A stretch of 59,422 bases of DNA from an uncultured Lachnospiraceae bacterium (GCA_946541955.1 CAMNJZ010000004.1:1-59422), one strand, 5' to 3'; counted from the stretch's first letter, positions 15,266-24,730 are shown. The notes: generated from the letters alone by a model not told the origin. Program-made: numbers and translations.

Positions 15266-16382
15266 GGCTGAGTTCTATTCCTGTAAAAGTGATTCCCGGA
15301 GGGATGGGTTTTCTTTCGACTTCCGGATCCAGAGGGCAGATCCAGACAAGGCCCCCGCACCGTTCCGACAATGCGGCGGCTTCCCGGATCAGGGCGTCGC
15401 TCTGTCCGGAGGAAATCATGCAGAAGGTGGTCTGGTCGGAGATGGGCTGCTGCCTTTCCTCCTCCAGAAGCCGGGCGAAGGAGGCCGGCTCCAGGGCCAG
15501 GGAGATCCTGGCCAGGCTTCGTCCCAGGGCCCCCAGATGCCGGTCCGAGCTTCCTGCAGACACCGAAAGGGCCTGGCCGTTTGTCAGATCCCGTCCGTTT
15601 GTCCGAAGGCTGACCGGGATCCCGGCCCGGATCCCCTCCCCCGCCAGGGTATAGGCCAGGCGGATGCCGTTTTCCAGCAGGTCGTCGGGGTAGCGGATGG
15701 CAGGCGCCTCCAGGTTCAGAAGGATCCGCAGGGCCTGGCCGCTGGTATAATCCCGCAGGTTGACCATGTAGGTGCCGGCCGCTGCCGAGGCTTTCCAGTT
15801 GACCACGGAAAGGGGATCGCCCGGCACATATTCCCGGATCCCCCGGAAGGAAAAGACGTCCTGGTAGAGCCGGCGGCGGGAAAGGATCTCTCCCACGATC
15901 CTGCGGGAAAGATCCGTCGTTTCCCGGGTATGGAGGACCGAGGGCAGCACCAGCAGGGCGGCTTCCTGGGCCAGCTCGGTATGCCGGGTCTCCTCGGAAA
16001 AGAAATCCGGCAGGACGCAGTCCGCGCTCAGGATCTGATAGCAGCCTCTTTTCAGGGCCCTGACGCTCTGCCGTCTGGTGACCTGCTCATGAGAAAAAAG
16101 GCCGAAATACTCGACCACATTGGTCATATCCGATACGGATACGTTCCTGTCTTCGTCGATCACAAGGCCCCGGTCCATCTTGAAGGAAATCTTCAGGACC
16201 GGAAGGGGCAGAAGCTTGTCGTTGACCACCGTTTCCACAAGGGCAGCCCTGTCTCCTTCCGAGACGTCCCTCTCCTCAAAGGCAAGAGTGACGCCCAGTC
16301 CCTTCTTCCAGAGCCTTTTATAGATCAGCTTCATCAGCACATAGAGGATCAGAATACTGACCGGTATCCAGACAAGGATCAT
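15240..16382 (-). CDS. DUF58 domain protein
   Basis: A 380-residue protein anchored by one N-terminal helix (about 3-18). The DUF58 signature GIREYVPGDPLSVVNWKASA is complete at about residues 192-211, followed by a von Willebrand A-like region. DUF58 proteins almost always sit beside MoxR AAA ATPases and are proposed to act with them as chaperone-type partners. AAAGGGGG precedes the ATG. It lies 13 bases after moxR and overlaps the next gene. Confidence 0.9.
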   Translation of the reverse strand: MILVWIPVSILILYVLMKLIYKRLWKKGLGVTLAFEERDVSEGDRAALVETVVNDKLLPLPVLKISFKMDRGLVIDEDRNVSVSDMTNVVEYFGLFSHEQVTRRQSVRALKRGCYQILSADCVLPDFFSEETRHTELAQEAALLVLPSVLHTRETTDLSRRIVGEILSRRRLYQDVFSFRGIREYVPGDPLSVVNWKASAAAGTYMVNLRDYTSGQALRILLNLEAPAIRYPDDLLENGIRLAYTLAGEGIRAGIPVSLRTNGRDLTNGQALSVSAGSSDRHLGALGRSLARISLALEPASFARLLEEERQQPISDQTTFCMISSGQSDALIREAAALSERCGGLVWICPLDPEVERKPIPPGITFTGIELSHAAKGSLL

Positions 16383-16395
16383 GGCTTGCCCCCTT

Positions 16396-17349
16396 TCAGG
16401 CAGGGTCTCCGGTGAAGTTCTCGGTCGGGACCGGGACCTGGGAAAGGATCTCCTCCATGACGGCCTTCTGGCCGCTGTCTGTGCCGTAGCGCCTGGTCAG
16501 GACCAGGCGGTGGGCCAGGACAGGGACTGCCAGGGCCTTGATGTCCTCCGGCACCACATAGGACCTGCCCTCCAGAAAGGCCAGGCTTCTGGACGCCTGG
16601 AGCAGAGCCAGGGTCCCTCTGGGGCTGACGCCGGCTTCCAGGTCCGTCCGCCTTCTGGTCGCCTCGGCGATCCGGCTCAGATATCCCAGGAGCTCCTCAT
16701 GAACAAAGACCTGGCGGATCTCCTCTCTGGCCCCCAGGACCGCCTCCGGTCCGGCCACGGGCCGGGGCGCTGCCGCCAGCTGTCCGGACAGGGCTCTTTC
16801 CATGATCCGGATCTCCTCAGCGGGATCCGGCAGGCCCAGGGAGAGCTTCATCAAAAAGCGGTCCAGCTGGGCTTCCGGCAGGGGGAAGGTCCCCGCGGTC
16901 TCGATGGGATTCTGGGTGGCGATGACAAAGAAGGGGTCCGGAAGGGGCCTTGTCTTACCGTCCGCCGTGACCTGCTTTTCCTCCATGCATTCCAGAAGGC
17001 CGGACTGGGTCCTGGGCGTCGCCCGGTTGATCTCATCGGCCAGCAGGATATTGGTAAAGACGGGGCCCTCTCGGAAGCTGAAGGTCCCCTCGGCCTGGCT
17101 GTAGACAGAGAGCCCCGTAATGTCCGCCGGCAGAAGGTCCGGGGTAAACTGGATCCTCCGGAAGGTCATGTCCAGAGAAAGGGCCAGGGTCTTGGCCAGG
17201 GTCGTCTTGCCGGTCCCGGGCAGGTCCTCCAGCAGGACGTGGCCCCCTGTCAGAAGGGCTGCCAGGAGCAGCCGGATCCGGCTGCTGCAGCCCACCATGA
17301 AGGTTTCAATATTTTTTTCAACTGCCAGTATCTCGTCTCTGACTGTCAT
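16396..17349 (-). CDS. MoxR family AAA+ ATPase
   Basis: A 317-residue MoxR ATPase. Walker A is DLPGTGKTT, Walker B is LLADEINRA, and sensor 1 lies in ATQNPIE, followed by PEAQLDRF with the arginine finger. The length is normal. The ATG at 17349 is chosen from GGAGG just upstream; a longer reading would overlap the preceding gene. MoxR hexamers are thought to remodel or load cofactors into partner proteins, here presumably those handled by the DUF58 and membrane neighbours. Confidence 0.93.
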   Translation of the reverse strand: MTVRDEILAVEKNIETFMVGCSSRIRLLLAALLTGGHVLLEDLPGTGKTTLAKTLALSLDMTFRRIQFTPDLLPADITGLSVYSQAEGTFSFREGPVFTNILLADEINRATPRTQSGLLECMEEKQVTADGKTRPLPDPFFVIATQNPIETAGTFPLPEAQLDRFLMKLSLGLPDPAEEIRIMERALSGQLAAAPRPVAGPEAVLGAREEIRQVFVHEELLGYLSRIAEATRRRTDLEAGVSPRGTLALLQASRSLAFLEGRSYVVPEDIKALAVPVLAHRLVLTRRYGTDSGQKAVMEEILSQVPVPTENFTGDPA

Positions 17350-17378
17350 TCCATCCTCCCTGTCCCTGTGAGCGTCTC

Positions 17379-17942
17379 TCAGCTTCTCACGCCGCGGATC
17401 CATTCCAGGACTCTGTCCTGGACACTGATCAGATTGAGCAGATCCCGGGCCGTATCTCCGGTTTCCAGGGAATGATTGGCCCCCTCCGTCAGATACAGAG
17501 GGATCCCTGCCTCCCGGCAGCCTTCTTCGATCTCCCGGTTCCCTGCCCAGGGATCCTCTGTGCCGTGGAAGGCGGCGGCCTCCCTCTGGCCGAAGGCAAA
17601 GGTCTCCTGCAGAGGCGTAAAGAAAATGTGGCGGACCCCAAGGCCCTTTTCGGAGGCGTAGGCCGCCGCCGCGACCGTTCCGATGGATTTGGAAATAAAG
17701 AGGATCTCTTCATAGTCCTCCCACCGGATCCCGGCAAGGATCTCCCGGCTCTGGTCCATGGCAATGGCAAAGCTCTGCTCCATTTTTTCCCTGTCCCCTC
17801 TGACCTTCCCGGGGAAGCCCTGATAGGGGACCCGCACCAGCTCATAGCCCTCTTCGGCCGCAAATTTTCCTGCATAATACAGGAGCGGCCTGTCACAGGT
17901 ATACCCGATTCCGGGGAAAACAACCGCAATTTTTCCTGACAT
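17379..17942 (-). CDS. Alpha/beta hydrolase family protein
   Basis: A 187-residue small alpha/beta hydrolase. The nucleophile elbow is SKSIGT with Ser86, the acid is Asp130 in HGTEDPW, and the His is His157 in GANHSLE, so a complete triad is visible. The start MSGKIAVVFPGIGY is supported by AGGGA before the ATG. It has no signal peptide. It is first of the MoxR/DUF58 operon, 29 bases ahead of moxR. The substrate, possibly an ester or peptide, cannot be told. Confidence 0.8.
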   Translation of the reverse strand: MSGKIAVVFPGIGYTCDRPLLYYAGKFAAEEGYELVRVPYQGFPGKVRGDREKMEQSFAIAMDQSREILAGIRWEDYEEILFISKSIGTVAAAAYASEKGLGVRHIFFTPLQETFAFGQREAAAFHGTEDPWAGNREIEEGCREAGIPLYLTEGANHSLETGDTARDLLNLISVQDRVLEWIRGVRS

Positions 17943-18064
17943 ATCCCGTTCCCTCTTTCCGCTTTTATTCTGAAAAGTATTATAAAATCCCGGACTGCTC
18001 ATGGCAACAGCCTCTGCCGGACTTCATGGGTCTGACAGAGGCTGTCTCCTTAATTACACGGTAT

Positions 18065-18994
18065 TTACAAAAAAGAGTCCTTAAAATCTCCTTTTTGCTT
18101 CAGGATCAGAAGATTCTGCTCGTTCCTCCGGTAGGCCAGAGGGCTGACATCGAATTTCTGCTTGAAGATTTTGGAAAAGGCCAGCTGATCGGAATACCCC
18201 ACCGCATTGGCCACGGCGTAGACCGGCATGGCTGTATCGCGCAGAAGCCCTGCGGCCTTGCTCATGCGGAGACTGACAATGTATTCCTGAATGCTGCAGC
18301 CCACACATTTCTTGAAGGTAGCACTGAAATGGCTCCGGGATACGCCCAGAAAGGCGGCCAGCTCTCCGATCCGGATATTCCGCTCATAATGATGTTCAAT
18401 AAAATCTAAGGCCTTGATCACATAATCCGGATCATCTCCATGCCTGTTGATTCCCTCCGCAAAGGAAACGCTTTCGTAATTTCGAATCAGGATGGAAAAA
18501 ATCAGCATCAGATAGGCGTCCCGCCGGAGCTCACTGGAAAAGTCCATATTGCGGCAGTCCAGGATCTGGTTGACCAGGGCATAGATCTCTTCGCTCTGCG
18601 CGATATGACCCACCGGCTTTTCCAGAGAAAAGCCCGCATTGCGCACATAGGTCTCCGCCTTCATTCCTGCAAAGCCGACCCAGGTATAGACCCAGGGATC
18701 CAGGTCGTCGGACTTGTATGCACAGTGGACTCCGGGCGGGATAAAGAAGGCGTCGCCCGCACCCAACTCATAGTCATTGTCGCTGATCCGGAAGATTCCT
18801 TTTCCCGATTTGACAAAATGGAGAACATAGTTCTCTCTGGGCAGATTGTCGAAGACCCGTCCGGGCTCGTTCTGTTCATAGCCGCAATAGACCAGGCAGA
18901 TATCCATAAAGGACCTCTGCAGATTCTCCAGACACCTGTAGTCTTTTTCCTCCGTATATCCCGCCACTGCTTTTCCGGGTTTTTTACTCAACAC
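18065..18994 (-). CDS. AraC family regulator of the alpha-galactoside operon
   Basis: A 309-residue regulator. The N-terminal cupin (about 40-140) carries PRENYVLHFVKSGKGIF and GDAFFIPPGVHCAYKSDD. The C-terminal AraC domain (about 200-300) has two helix-turn-helices, with LAAFLGVSRSHFSATFKK and the family signature ending in AVGYSDQLAFSKIFKQKFDVSP. It starts at GTG with AGGGGGAAAG upstream and overlaps the GH36 stop by 11 bases. The cupin probably binds the sugar inducer and the protein activates this operon. It is transcribed last in the operon that it likely controls. Confidence 0.9.
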   Translation of the reverse strand: MLSKKPGKAVAGYTEEKDYRCLENLQRSFMDICLVYCGYEQNEPGRVFDNLPRENYVLHFVKSGKGIFRISDNDYELGAGDAFFIPPGVHCAYKSDDLDPWVYTWVGFAGMKAETYVRNAGFSLEKPVGHIAQSEEIYALVNQILDCRNMDFSSELRRDAYLMLIFSILIRNYESVSFAEGINRHGDDPDYVIKALDFIEHHYERNIRIGELAAFLGVSRSHFSATFKKCVGCSIQEYIVSLRMSKAAGLLRDTAMPVYAVANAVGYSDQLAFSKIFKQKFDVSPLAYRRNEQNLLILKQKGDFKDSFL

Positions 18995-21257
18995 GCTTTC
19001 CCCCTGCCTTTAATGCGTCCGCTTCTGTGCTTTGCGCCTCAAGTACAAAGATGACTGCCGCAAAATCTCCGCCTGCCTCTGTCAGGCACTCTCTGTCCAC
19101 CGGAATGCCCGCATACATCAGTTCATCGCCAAAGGCCTTGTAAGACCATTCCTTTCCTCCTGCCATGCAGCTGATCCTGTAGAACAAATCCTCCCGGAGG
19201 CCATCCAGATGAAAACGCAGCCAGGAAGCATTGACCTTGTTGAGCTTCTGGCAGAGGCAGGCAGCTGCCTTTGTCCTGTCTGAAGACACACAGATCCAGC
19301 CTGCCTCGTTTTTTTCAAAAGGACTGCACAGTCTGTAGAAATCGCTGTCTGTCTGGATCAGACGGCGAAGGGTCTTCATCCTCTTCACCTGGCTCTTTAC
19401 GATCTCGAATTCTTCTTCCCTGAGCCTGTCCAGATCCAGCTCATAGCCGAAGCTGCCGAACATGGCCACTGCGCCCCGGGTCTCCAGAGGAGTCATCCGA
19501 AAGACCTGATGATTGGGCACTGCCGAAACATGGGAGCCGATCATGGACAGGGGATAGACCAGGCTCGTCCCGTACTGGATCTTGCATCTTTCCCAGGCAT
19601 CCGTATCGTCACTGCACCAGGCCTGCGGCGCATAGTAAAGGATGCCGGGATCAAAGCGGGCGCCTCCGCTGGCACAGGACTCAAAGAGGATTTCTGGGAA
19701 GGCAGACGTCAGTCTTTCATACAGGCTGTAGACTCCCAGAATATAGCGGTGCATCAGCTCTCCCTGCCTCTCCGGTCCCAGATGGGCGCTGTAGCCCTCA
19801 GACATATACCGGTTCATATCCCACTTGATATAAGTGATCCGGGATTTTTCCAGGATTTCCGCCACCATGTCGTAGATATGATCCACCACCTCCTGCCGGC
19901 TATAATCCAGTACATACTGGTGCCTGGAGGGACTGGGGACCCGGCCCGGGGTCTGCAGGATCCAGTCCGGATGAGCCCTGTAGAGATCGGAATCCATGTT
20001 GACCATTTCCAGCTCCACCCAGAGTCCGAAATGCAGACCGATCTCCTCGATTTTGCGGGAAAGGCCGTCTATACCGGAAGGGATCTTATCCAGATTGCAC
20101 TGCCAGTCTCCCAGCCCCCTGTAGTCGTCATTCCTTGCGCCGAACCATCCGTCGTCCAGAACAAAGAGCTCGATCCCGGCTTCCTTTGCCTTCCGGGCCA
20201 TTGCCAGAAGCTTTTCTTCATTGAAGTTGAAATAGGTGCCCTCCCAGTTGTTTAAAAGGATCGGTCTTTCTCTGTCCCGCCAGAAGCCTCTGGCAAGGCG
20301 TCTGCGGTAGAGTCTGTGGAAGGTACGGCTCATGCCCCCCAGGCCCTGATCCGAAAAGACCATGACTGCCTCGGGTGTCGTAAAGGTCTGTCCCTGTTCC
20401 AGCTTCCAGGAGAAGGTATCCGGGTGAATGCCCATCATGACCCGGGTCATATCGTGGGTCGAGACCTCCGTCTGGGCCAGGAAGCTGCTGCTGTAGACCA
20501 GAGAAAAGCCATAGACGTCCCCTGTCCTTTCCGTCGCACCGGGCCGTTTTAAGGCAAGGAAGGGGTTCTGCTCTGCGCCGGAGCAGGTGCCGCACAGGCC
20601 CTGTACAGCCTGGATTCCCATTTCCAGGGCCCTTTCATGAATATAGCGTTCTCTTCCCCAGGCGCCGGAAAGCTGGAGCATCTCAAAGCTGCTGTCATGA
20701 AACTCCACACAGGTGCTCATGGCTCTTTCGATCCGGACCGGCCTCTCTCCCTCCTGGGTAATCCGGGTATGCCTTGTTATGACAGGTGCATTTTCAAAAA
20801 GGGTATAGGACAGGACCAGACGGGTCCCTGAGACCGTGTCAAAGAGGCTGATCTCCAGGGTAGAGGCCTCTTCCGGGGATTCCGCGTAGACAGCAGGCAG
20901 GCCCTGCAGGGAAGGCTTGCCGGCTAAGACCCTGAAGGACTCATAGGTAAAGACCGAGATCCGGCTTCCATTTTCCTGAAGAATGCTGACAGCGGGGCTT
21001 TTATAGTCCCCGGTACCGTATACCGGATACTCCTGGCCTGTGTAATGCAGGGCAAGAGAAGAAGGCTCCGGGGTCGAAAGGACCATATGGGAACGCAGGG
21101 CCTCTTCATGCAGATGGGAAAAGTCCTCTCTGTCACGGATCCTTTTTCCGTAATACAGATGCTCCAGCTGACCGTTTTCCATGATCCGCATCAGATAGCT
21201 GACATACGCGTTGGTCAGATGAAAGATTCCTGTACTTTCATGGTAAAGAATGGGCAT
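18984..21257 (-). CDS. GH36 alpha-galactosidase
   Basis: A 757-residue alpha-galactosidase of the large GH36 subgroup, with an N-terminal beta-sandwich, a (beta/alpha)8 barrel and a C-terminal sheet. The nucleophile is Asp480 in YIKWDMNR and the acid/base is Asp550 in WCSDDTDAW. LFVLDDGWFG and FESCASGGARFD line the substrate site; the latter is usually CSGGGGRFD, so one Gly is replaced by Ala. No signal peptide is seen, so it acts on imported melibiose or raffinose sugars. AAGGAG precedes the ATG. It follows the transporter genes, and the AraC regulator follows it. Confidence 0.95.
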   Translation of the reverse strand: MPILYHESTGIFHLTNAYVSYLMRIMENGQLEHLYYGKRIRDREDFSHLHEEALRSHMVLSTPEPSSLALHYTGQEYPVYGTGDYKSPAVSILQENGSRISVFTYESFRVLAGKPSLQGLPAVYAESPEEASTLEISLFDTVSGTRLVLSYTLFENAPVITRHTRITQEGERPVRIERAMSTCVEFHDSSFEMLQLSGAWGRERYIHERALEMGIQAVQGLCGTCSGAEQNPFLALKRPGATERTGDVYGFSLVYSSSFLAQTEVSTHDMTRVMMGIHPDTFSWKLEQGQTFTTPEAVMVFSDQGLGGMSRTFHRLYRRRLARGFWRDRERPILLNNWEGTYFNFNEEKLLAMARKAKEAGIELFVLDDGWFGARNDDYRGLGDWQCNLDKIPSGIDGLSRKIEEIGLHFGLWVELEMVNMDSDLYRAHPDWILQTPGRVPSPSRHQYVLDYSRQEVVDHIYDMVAEILEKSRITYIKWDMNRYMSEGYSAHLGPERQGELMHRYILGVYSLYERLTSAFPEILFESCASGGARFDPGILYYAPQAWCSDDTDAWERCKIQYGTSLVYPLSMIGSHVSAVPNHQVFRMTPLETRGAVAMFGSFGYELDLDRLREEEFEIVKSQVKRMKTLRRLIQTDSDFYRLCSPFEKNEAGWICVSSDRTKAAACLCQKLNKVNASWLRFHLDGLREDLFYRISCMAGGKEWSYKAFGDELMYAGIPVDRECLTEAGGDFAAVIFVLEAQSTEADALKAGGKRVE

Positions 21258-21296
21258 AAGATTTCTCCTTGCTTATTTTTCTGCTGCCTGCTCCTG

Positions 21297-22010
21297 TCAG
21301 AGCAGATGCCGGATCTGTTCGTCCGAGAGATCGGGCTCCTTCTCCTCCCGGGGAAGGGGGGCGTCCTCATCCAGGGCCGGCAGGTATTTTGAAAAGTCTT
21401 TGATAAGCAGACTCGAAACGGTCATGGCAACAGCGGAAAAACCGATCGCAGTCCACAGAAAGGAATAGAGAGGAAGATGCTGCAGGTCCATATAGGTCCA
21501 TACCAGGGGGCCGGCGTTGACAAACGCGATCAGAAGGGCCCGGACGGGGTTTTTCCCAATGAAGAAGAAGGCATTCCGGATAAGGCCCGGCAGGGTGTCC
21601 TCAAAGGCCGCCATGACGGGATAGAGGAAGGATGTCAGGATCAGAAGGATCCCCCCGATGACATAGATTCCATAGCGGAACCAGGTCAGAACGCCGCCCA
21701 TATATATGCAGAAACGTATATCCAGAAGCCCCAGGATGACCAGCACCAGGAGGGCTGCCCAGTAGGCCAGGGCCTGGCGGAAGCTGCCGGTAAAGCCCTT
21801 CCAGAACTCCCTGATCGGACTGATCTCCCCGTCGGACCGCAGGGTCCGCAGCATGACATGATAGAGTCCCGCAAGGGCAGGCCCCAGGGTGATCACAGGA
21901 AGGCTGAAGATCACGAACATGAGATTTGCTCCGATCATGACCCAGAGCCGGGTCATGATCTGGCCAAAAACACTGTCATTGTTGAAGATTCTGTAAATAA
22001 TCCCCTTCAT
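21297..22010 (-). CDS. DUF624 (YesL-like) membrane protein
   Basis: A 237-residue protein with five to six membrane helices. The opening pattern, NDSVFGQIMTRLWVMIGANLMFVIFSLPVITLGPAL in outline, is the DUF624/YesL signature. Such proteins commonly sit in sugar ABC transporter operons of Firmicutes, and their biochemical role is unknown. The C-terminal tail is acidic. AGGAG precedes the ATG. It lies between the anchored unknown protein and the alpha-galactosidase. Confidence 0.88.
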   Translation of the reverse strand: MKGIIYRIFNNDSVFGQIMTRLWVMIGANLMFVIFSLPVITLGPALAGLYHVMLRTLRSDGEISPIREFWKGFTGSFRQALAYWAALLVLVILGLLDIRFCIYMGGVLTWFRYGIYVIGGILLILTSFLYPVMAAFEDTLPGLIRNAFFFIGKNPVRALLIAFVNAGPLVWTYMDLQHLPLYSFLWTAIGFSAVAMTVSSLLIKDFSKYLPALDEDAPLPREEKEPDLSDEQIRHLL

Positions 22011-22024
22011 ACATATCTCCTGTA

Positions 22025-22708
22025 TTAGTCAATGCCCAGGTAGGAAAGGAAGAGCACCACTGCCTCCGGATGCCTGGAATAGGCCGAAACCCCCAGCACA
22101 CAGCCATCCTCATACAGTCCGTACTCTGTCACCAGGGCCGTATCCGACAGATCGATCCCCACGGGAATCTCCGTTTCCGAATAGGTCTCATCATAGGGAA
22201 GACAGTAGACGAAACGATCCCGGCAGAAGGCGAAGCGCTCCGCCGCCTCCCCTGCAGAAAGGTCCTGAAAACGGCCGCTTTCCGCCACTTTGATAAAGTT
22301 ATCCTTCTCCATGACGGCAGCATCCAGCGCCCCGGCTTCGATTGTTGCGATAAAGGATTGATAATAGGCGTTGTTTGTTCCTCCCTGCCTGGTTGCATCA
22401 AAATAGCAGGCACTGTTGAAAAGAACATTTTTCTGAGACAGGTCATAGCCGCTGTAGTCGATATAGCCCTGCTGCAGAGCGCTCCCTTCGCCGGCGTCCT
22501 GCATGGAATTGACAAAGGTGATATAAAACCAGTTCTCCCTGATGGTAAAGAAGGCGTGATAGACGAAATAGACTGTAAAGAAGAGCATTCCCATCACCAG
22601 AAGAAGATGAAGCCAGTAATACTCCGCAATGTAGGAAAGCTTTTTTCCTGTGCTGTACCCTTTGAGTTTTTCTCTTTCGCTTAAAAGAAGCAGACGCAGT
22701 CGCTCCAT
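22025..22708 (-). CDS. Membrane-anchored protein of unknown function in the sugar operon
   Basis: A 227-residue protein. Residues 1-30 are basic and cytosolic, about 31-52 form a single membrane helix (after IAEYYWLH), and the rest is outside the cytosol. The external domain has strands such as FYITFVNS and DAAVMEKDNF and ends VVLFLSYLGID, vaguely like a solute-binding-protein lobe. It is not a known enzyme. GGAGG precedes the ATG. By position it may assist the CUT1 transporter or DUF624 protein. The protein at 31261-32046 has a similar overall plan. Confidence 0.7.
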   Translation of the reverse strand: MERLRLLLLSEREKLKGYSTGKKLSYIAEYYWLHLLLVMGMLFFTVYFVYHAFFTIRENWFYITFVNSMQDAGEGSALQQGYIDYSGYDLSQKNVLFNSACYFDATRQGGTNNAYYQSFIATIEAGALDAAVMEKDNFIKVAESGRFQDLSAGEAAERFAFCRDRFVYCLPYDETYSETEIPVGIDLSDTALVTEYGLYEDGCVLGVSAYSRHPEAVVLFLSYLGID

Positions 22709-22741
22709 CCGATTCCTCCGTTATGTAATCCCCTGGATAAA

Positions 22742-22779
22742 TAAGACCCGGCATACCCTTTACGGATACCCGGGTCTTA
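22742..22779 (-). terminator. Intercistronic hairpin after the second permease
   Basis: A 10-bp stem (22742-22751 with 22770-22779) lies between the second permease and the next gene, followed by only a weak T-rich stretch. It probably attenuates rather than ends transcription. Confidence 0.45.
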
Positions 22780-22853
22780 CTCATTATAATAGACGTAAAA
22801 CCGTACATTTCATATGGAATAGTGTTCGGTTCCCATAGGTCAATGCACGCATT

Positions 22854-23696
22854 TTAGAGTTTTCCGCCGGAGGTGGCGATGCCCTCTACAAACTGCTTCT
22901 GGAAAATAACGTAGATAATAACCATGGGCAGAACGGCCAGGGTAGCCGCTGCCATCATTGTCGGATACTCGCTTCCGTACTGGCCCTGCATTTTGGCAAG
23001 ACCGGCAGACAGCGTTGTCGTCTGCGCGTTGGTGCAGACGATCATGGGCCACATCAGATCCTTGAAGGCAAAAACGGCTGTAAAGATGCCCAGGGAGACC
23101 ATGGAGCTTCTGGTCAGAGGCATCATGATGCGGGTGAAGCGCTGGCCTATATTGCATCCGTCGATCATGGCCGCCTCCTCCAGATCCTTGGGAAGTCCCT
23201 CATAGCCTGTCTTGAGCAGGTAGGTACCAAAGGCGGTGACCATACCGGGGAAGACCAGACCGAACATGGAATTGAGCATACCCATGCTGGAGACCATCAG
23301 GTACTGAGGAATGATAAAGATCTGCGCCGGGACCATCATCTGGATCAGGACCAGGGAAAACAGGGCGTTCTTGCCCGGGAATTTCAGGCGTCCGAATGCA
23401 TAGCCGGCCATGGTTGCGGTCAGGCAGGCGCAGACAACACGCCAGAATATCATCAGCAGGGTGTTCTTGTAAAGGGTGATAAAATTATAAGACAGCCATA
23501 CCGTCCCGAAGTTCTCCCAGTGCCAGCCATTATGGGGCAGGATATAGAAGGGATTGACGGAAATGGATTCCTGGTTGGTCTTGAGGGCTGTCAGGATCAT
23601 CCATGCAAAGGGAACCAGCATGATGAAAGACATGATGATCAGGACAACGTGCGTAAGCGCTTTATTCAGTCTCTGTTTTGCTTCATAGCTTTCCAT
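22854..23696 (-). CDS. CUT1 sugar ABC transporter permease (MalG-like)
   Basis: A 280-residue permease with six membrane helices. The EAA loop that docks the ATPase is LEEAAMIDGCNIGQRFTRIMMP. The C-terminus VEGIATSGGKL fits MalG-type subunits. It pairs with the permease directly upstream and the binding protein before that. No ATPase gene is present in the operon, so a shared MsmK-type ATPase encoded elsewhere presumably energises it. GGAGG precedes the ATG. Confidence 0.93.
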   Translation of the reverse strand: MESYEAKQRLNKALTHVVLIIMSFIMLVPFAWMILTALKTNQESISVNPFYILPHNGWHWENFGTVWLSYNFITLYKNTLLMIFWRVVCACLTATMAGYAFGRLKFPGKNALFSLVLIQMMVPAQIFIIPQYLMVSSMGMLNSMFGLVFPGMVTAFGTYLLKTGYEGLPKDLEEAAMIDGCNIGQRFTRIMMPLTRSSMVSLGIFTAVFAFKDLMWPMIVCTNAQTTTLSAGLAKMQGQYGSEYPTMMAAATLAVLPMVIIYVIFQKQFVEGIATSGGKL

Positions 23697-23716
23697 TATT
23701 CTGCATCCTCCTTCCC

Positions 23717-24604
23717 TTAGTTATGATAAACGATCTTCTTTTCGACCTGCTGCAGGATCCAGGTAAGGATCATGATAAATACCAGCAGGACCATGACGAT
23801 GGTCGCTCCATAGCCTTTGTTGCCGTTCGTAAATGAATACTGATAGAACAGGTAAACAATAGACTGGACCTTGGGCAGGGCTACATTGGTCTTGTCCATG
23901 ACCATGAACATCAGGTCAAAGATCGTCAGCGCACCGATGATACGGGTCTGCACGATAAAGAAGGTGGTAGGGCTCAGCAGAGGTACGGTAATGTTCCAGA
24001 ACTGTCTGAGACCGTTGGCGCCGTCAATGGATGCCGCTTCATAATAGTCGCCGGGAATTTCCTGCAGGCCGGAAATGAAGAGGACCATGTTATAGCCGAT
24101 GATGGACCATACCCCGATGATGCCGATGGCGATCCAGGCGATCTTGGGATCGGAGATCCAGGCAATCTGGGTATGGAAAATATTGTTGAGCAGGCCGAAC
24201 TGTGTATTGTAAAGCCATTTCCAGACCATAGCGACGGCTGCGGGCGCGCAGACCATGGGCAGGAAGAAAATGGTCCTGTATGCCGACCTGCCTGCGATCT
24301 TCTTGTTCAGAAGAACCGCCAGGATCAGGGCAATGACAATGCCGAAGGGAACTTCGATCAGGGCATACTTGATCGTGTTCCAGAGAGACTGCCAGGTCTC
24401 GGAATTTCCGATGACCGATGCATAGTTGGCAAGGCCGATAAAGACATTGCCCTTGCCGAAGTCGCCGGTCTTGCAGAAGGACTGATAGACCGTATTGAAT
24501 ATCGGATAAAAGTTGAGGATAATCAGGCCGATCATGGTAGGCGCTACAAACAGATACCCCCATCTGGCTTCGCGCTTTTCGGCCTCTGTCATCTTTTTCT
24601 TCAT
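23717..24604 (-). CDS. CUT1 sugar ABC transporter permease (MalF-like)
   Basis: A 295-residue permease with six membrane helices. The N-terminus ARWGYLFVAPTMIG is typical of CUT1 MalF-type proteins. The EAA loop is YYEAASIDGANGLRQFWNITVPLL. It sits 20 bases before the MalG-like gene. Together they form the channel for a sugar, most likely an alpha-galactoside given the GH36 enzyme in the same operon. Confidence 0.93.
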   Translation of the reverse strand: MKKKMTEAEKREARWGYLFVAPTMIGLIILNFYPIFNTVYQSFCKTGDFGKGNVFIGLANYASVIGNSETWQSLWNTIKYALIEVPFGIVIALILAVLLNKKIAGRSAYRTIFFLPMVCAPAAVAMVWKWLYNTQFGLLNNIFHTQIAWISDPKIAWIAIGIIGVWSIIGYNMVLFISGLQEIPGDYYEAASIDGANGLRQFWNITVPLLSPTTFFIVQTRIIGALTIFDLMFMVMDKTNVALPKVQSIVYLFYQYSFTNGNKGYGATIVMVLLVFIMILTWILQQVEKKIVYHN

Positions 24605-24648
24605 AATTCTTTTTTCTCCCCTGTAAAAATGATGTAAACTGCGGATAC

Positions 24649-24694
24649 AGAAAAAGAAAGCCGGGCCATAGGGACCCTATGGCCCGACTTTTTT
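24649..24694 (-). terminator. Strong hairpin between binding-protein and permease genes
   Basis: A near-perfect palindrome (24662-24673 with 24675-24686) is flanked by As on one side and Ts on the other, so it can terminate in either direction. On the minus strand it lies after the binding-protein gene and probably reduces read-through, so the binding protein is made in excess of the permeases. Confidence 0.8.
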
Positions 24695-24730
24695 ATGCAG
24701 ACGTATCAGGATTCTGCCTTTTGTCAGTCA

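Noticed and set aside
18007-18045. 10-bp inverted repeat with a 19-base loop between the AraC gene and the hydrolase gene
   Set aside because: No T tract on either strand and a long loop; not convincing as a terminator, function undecided.
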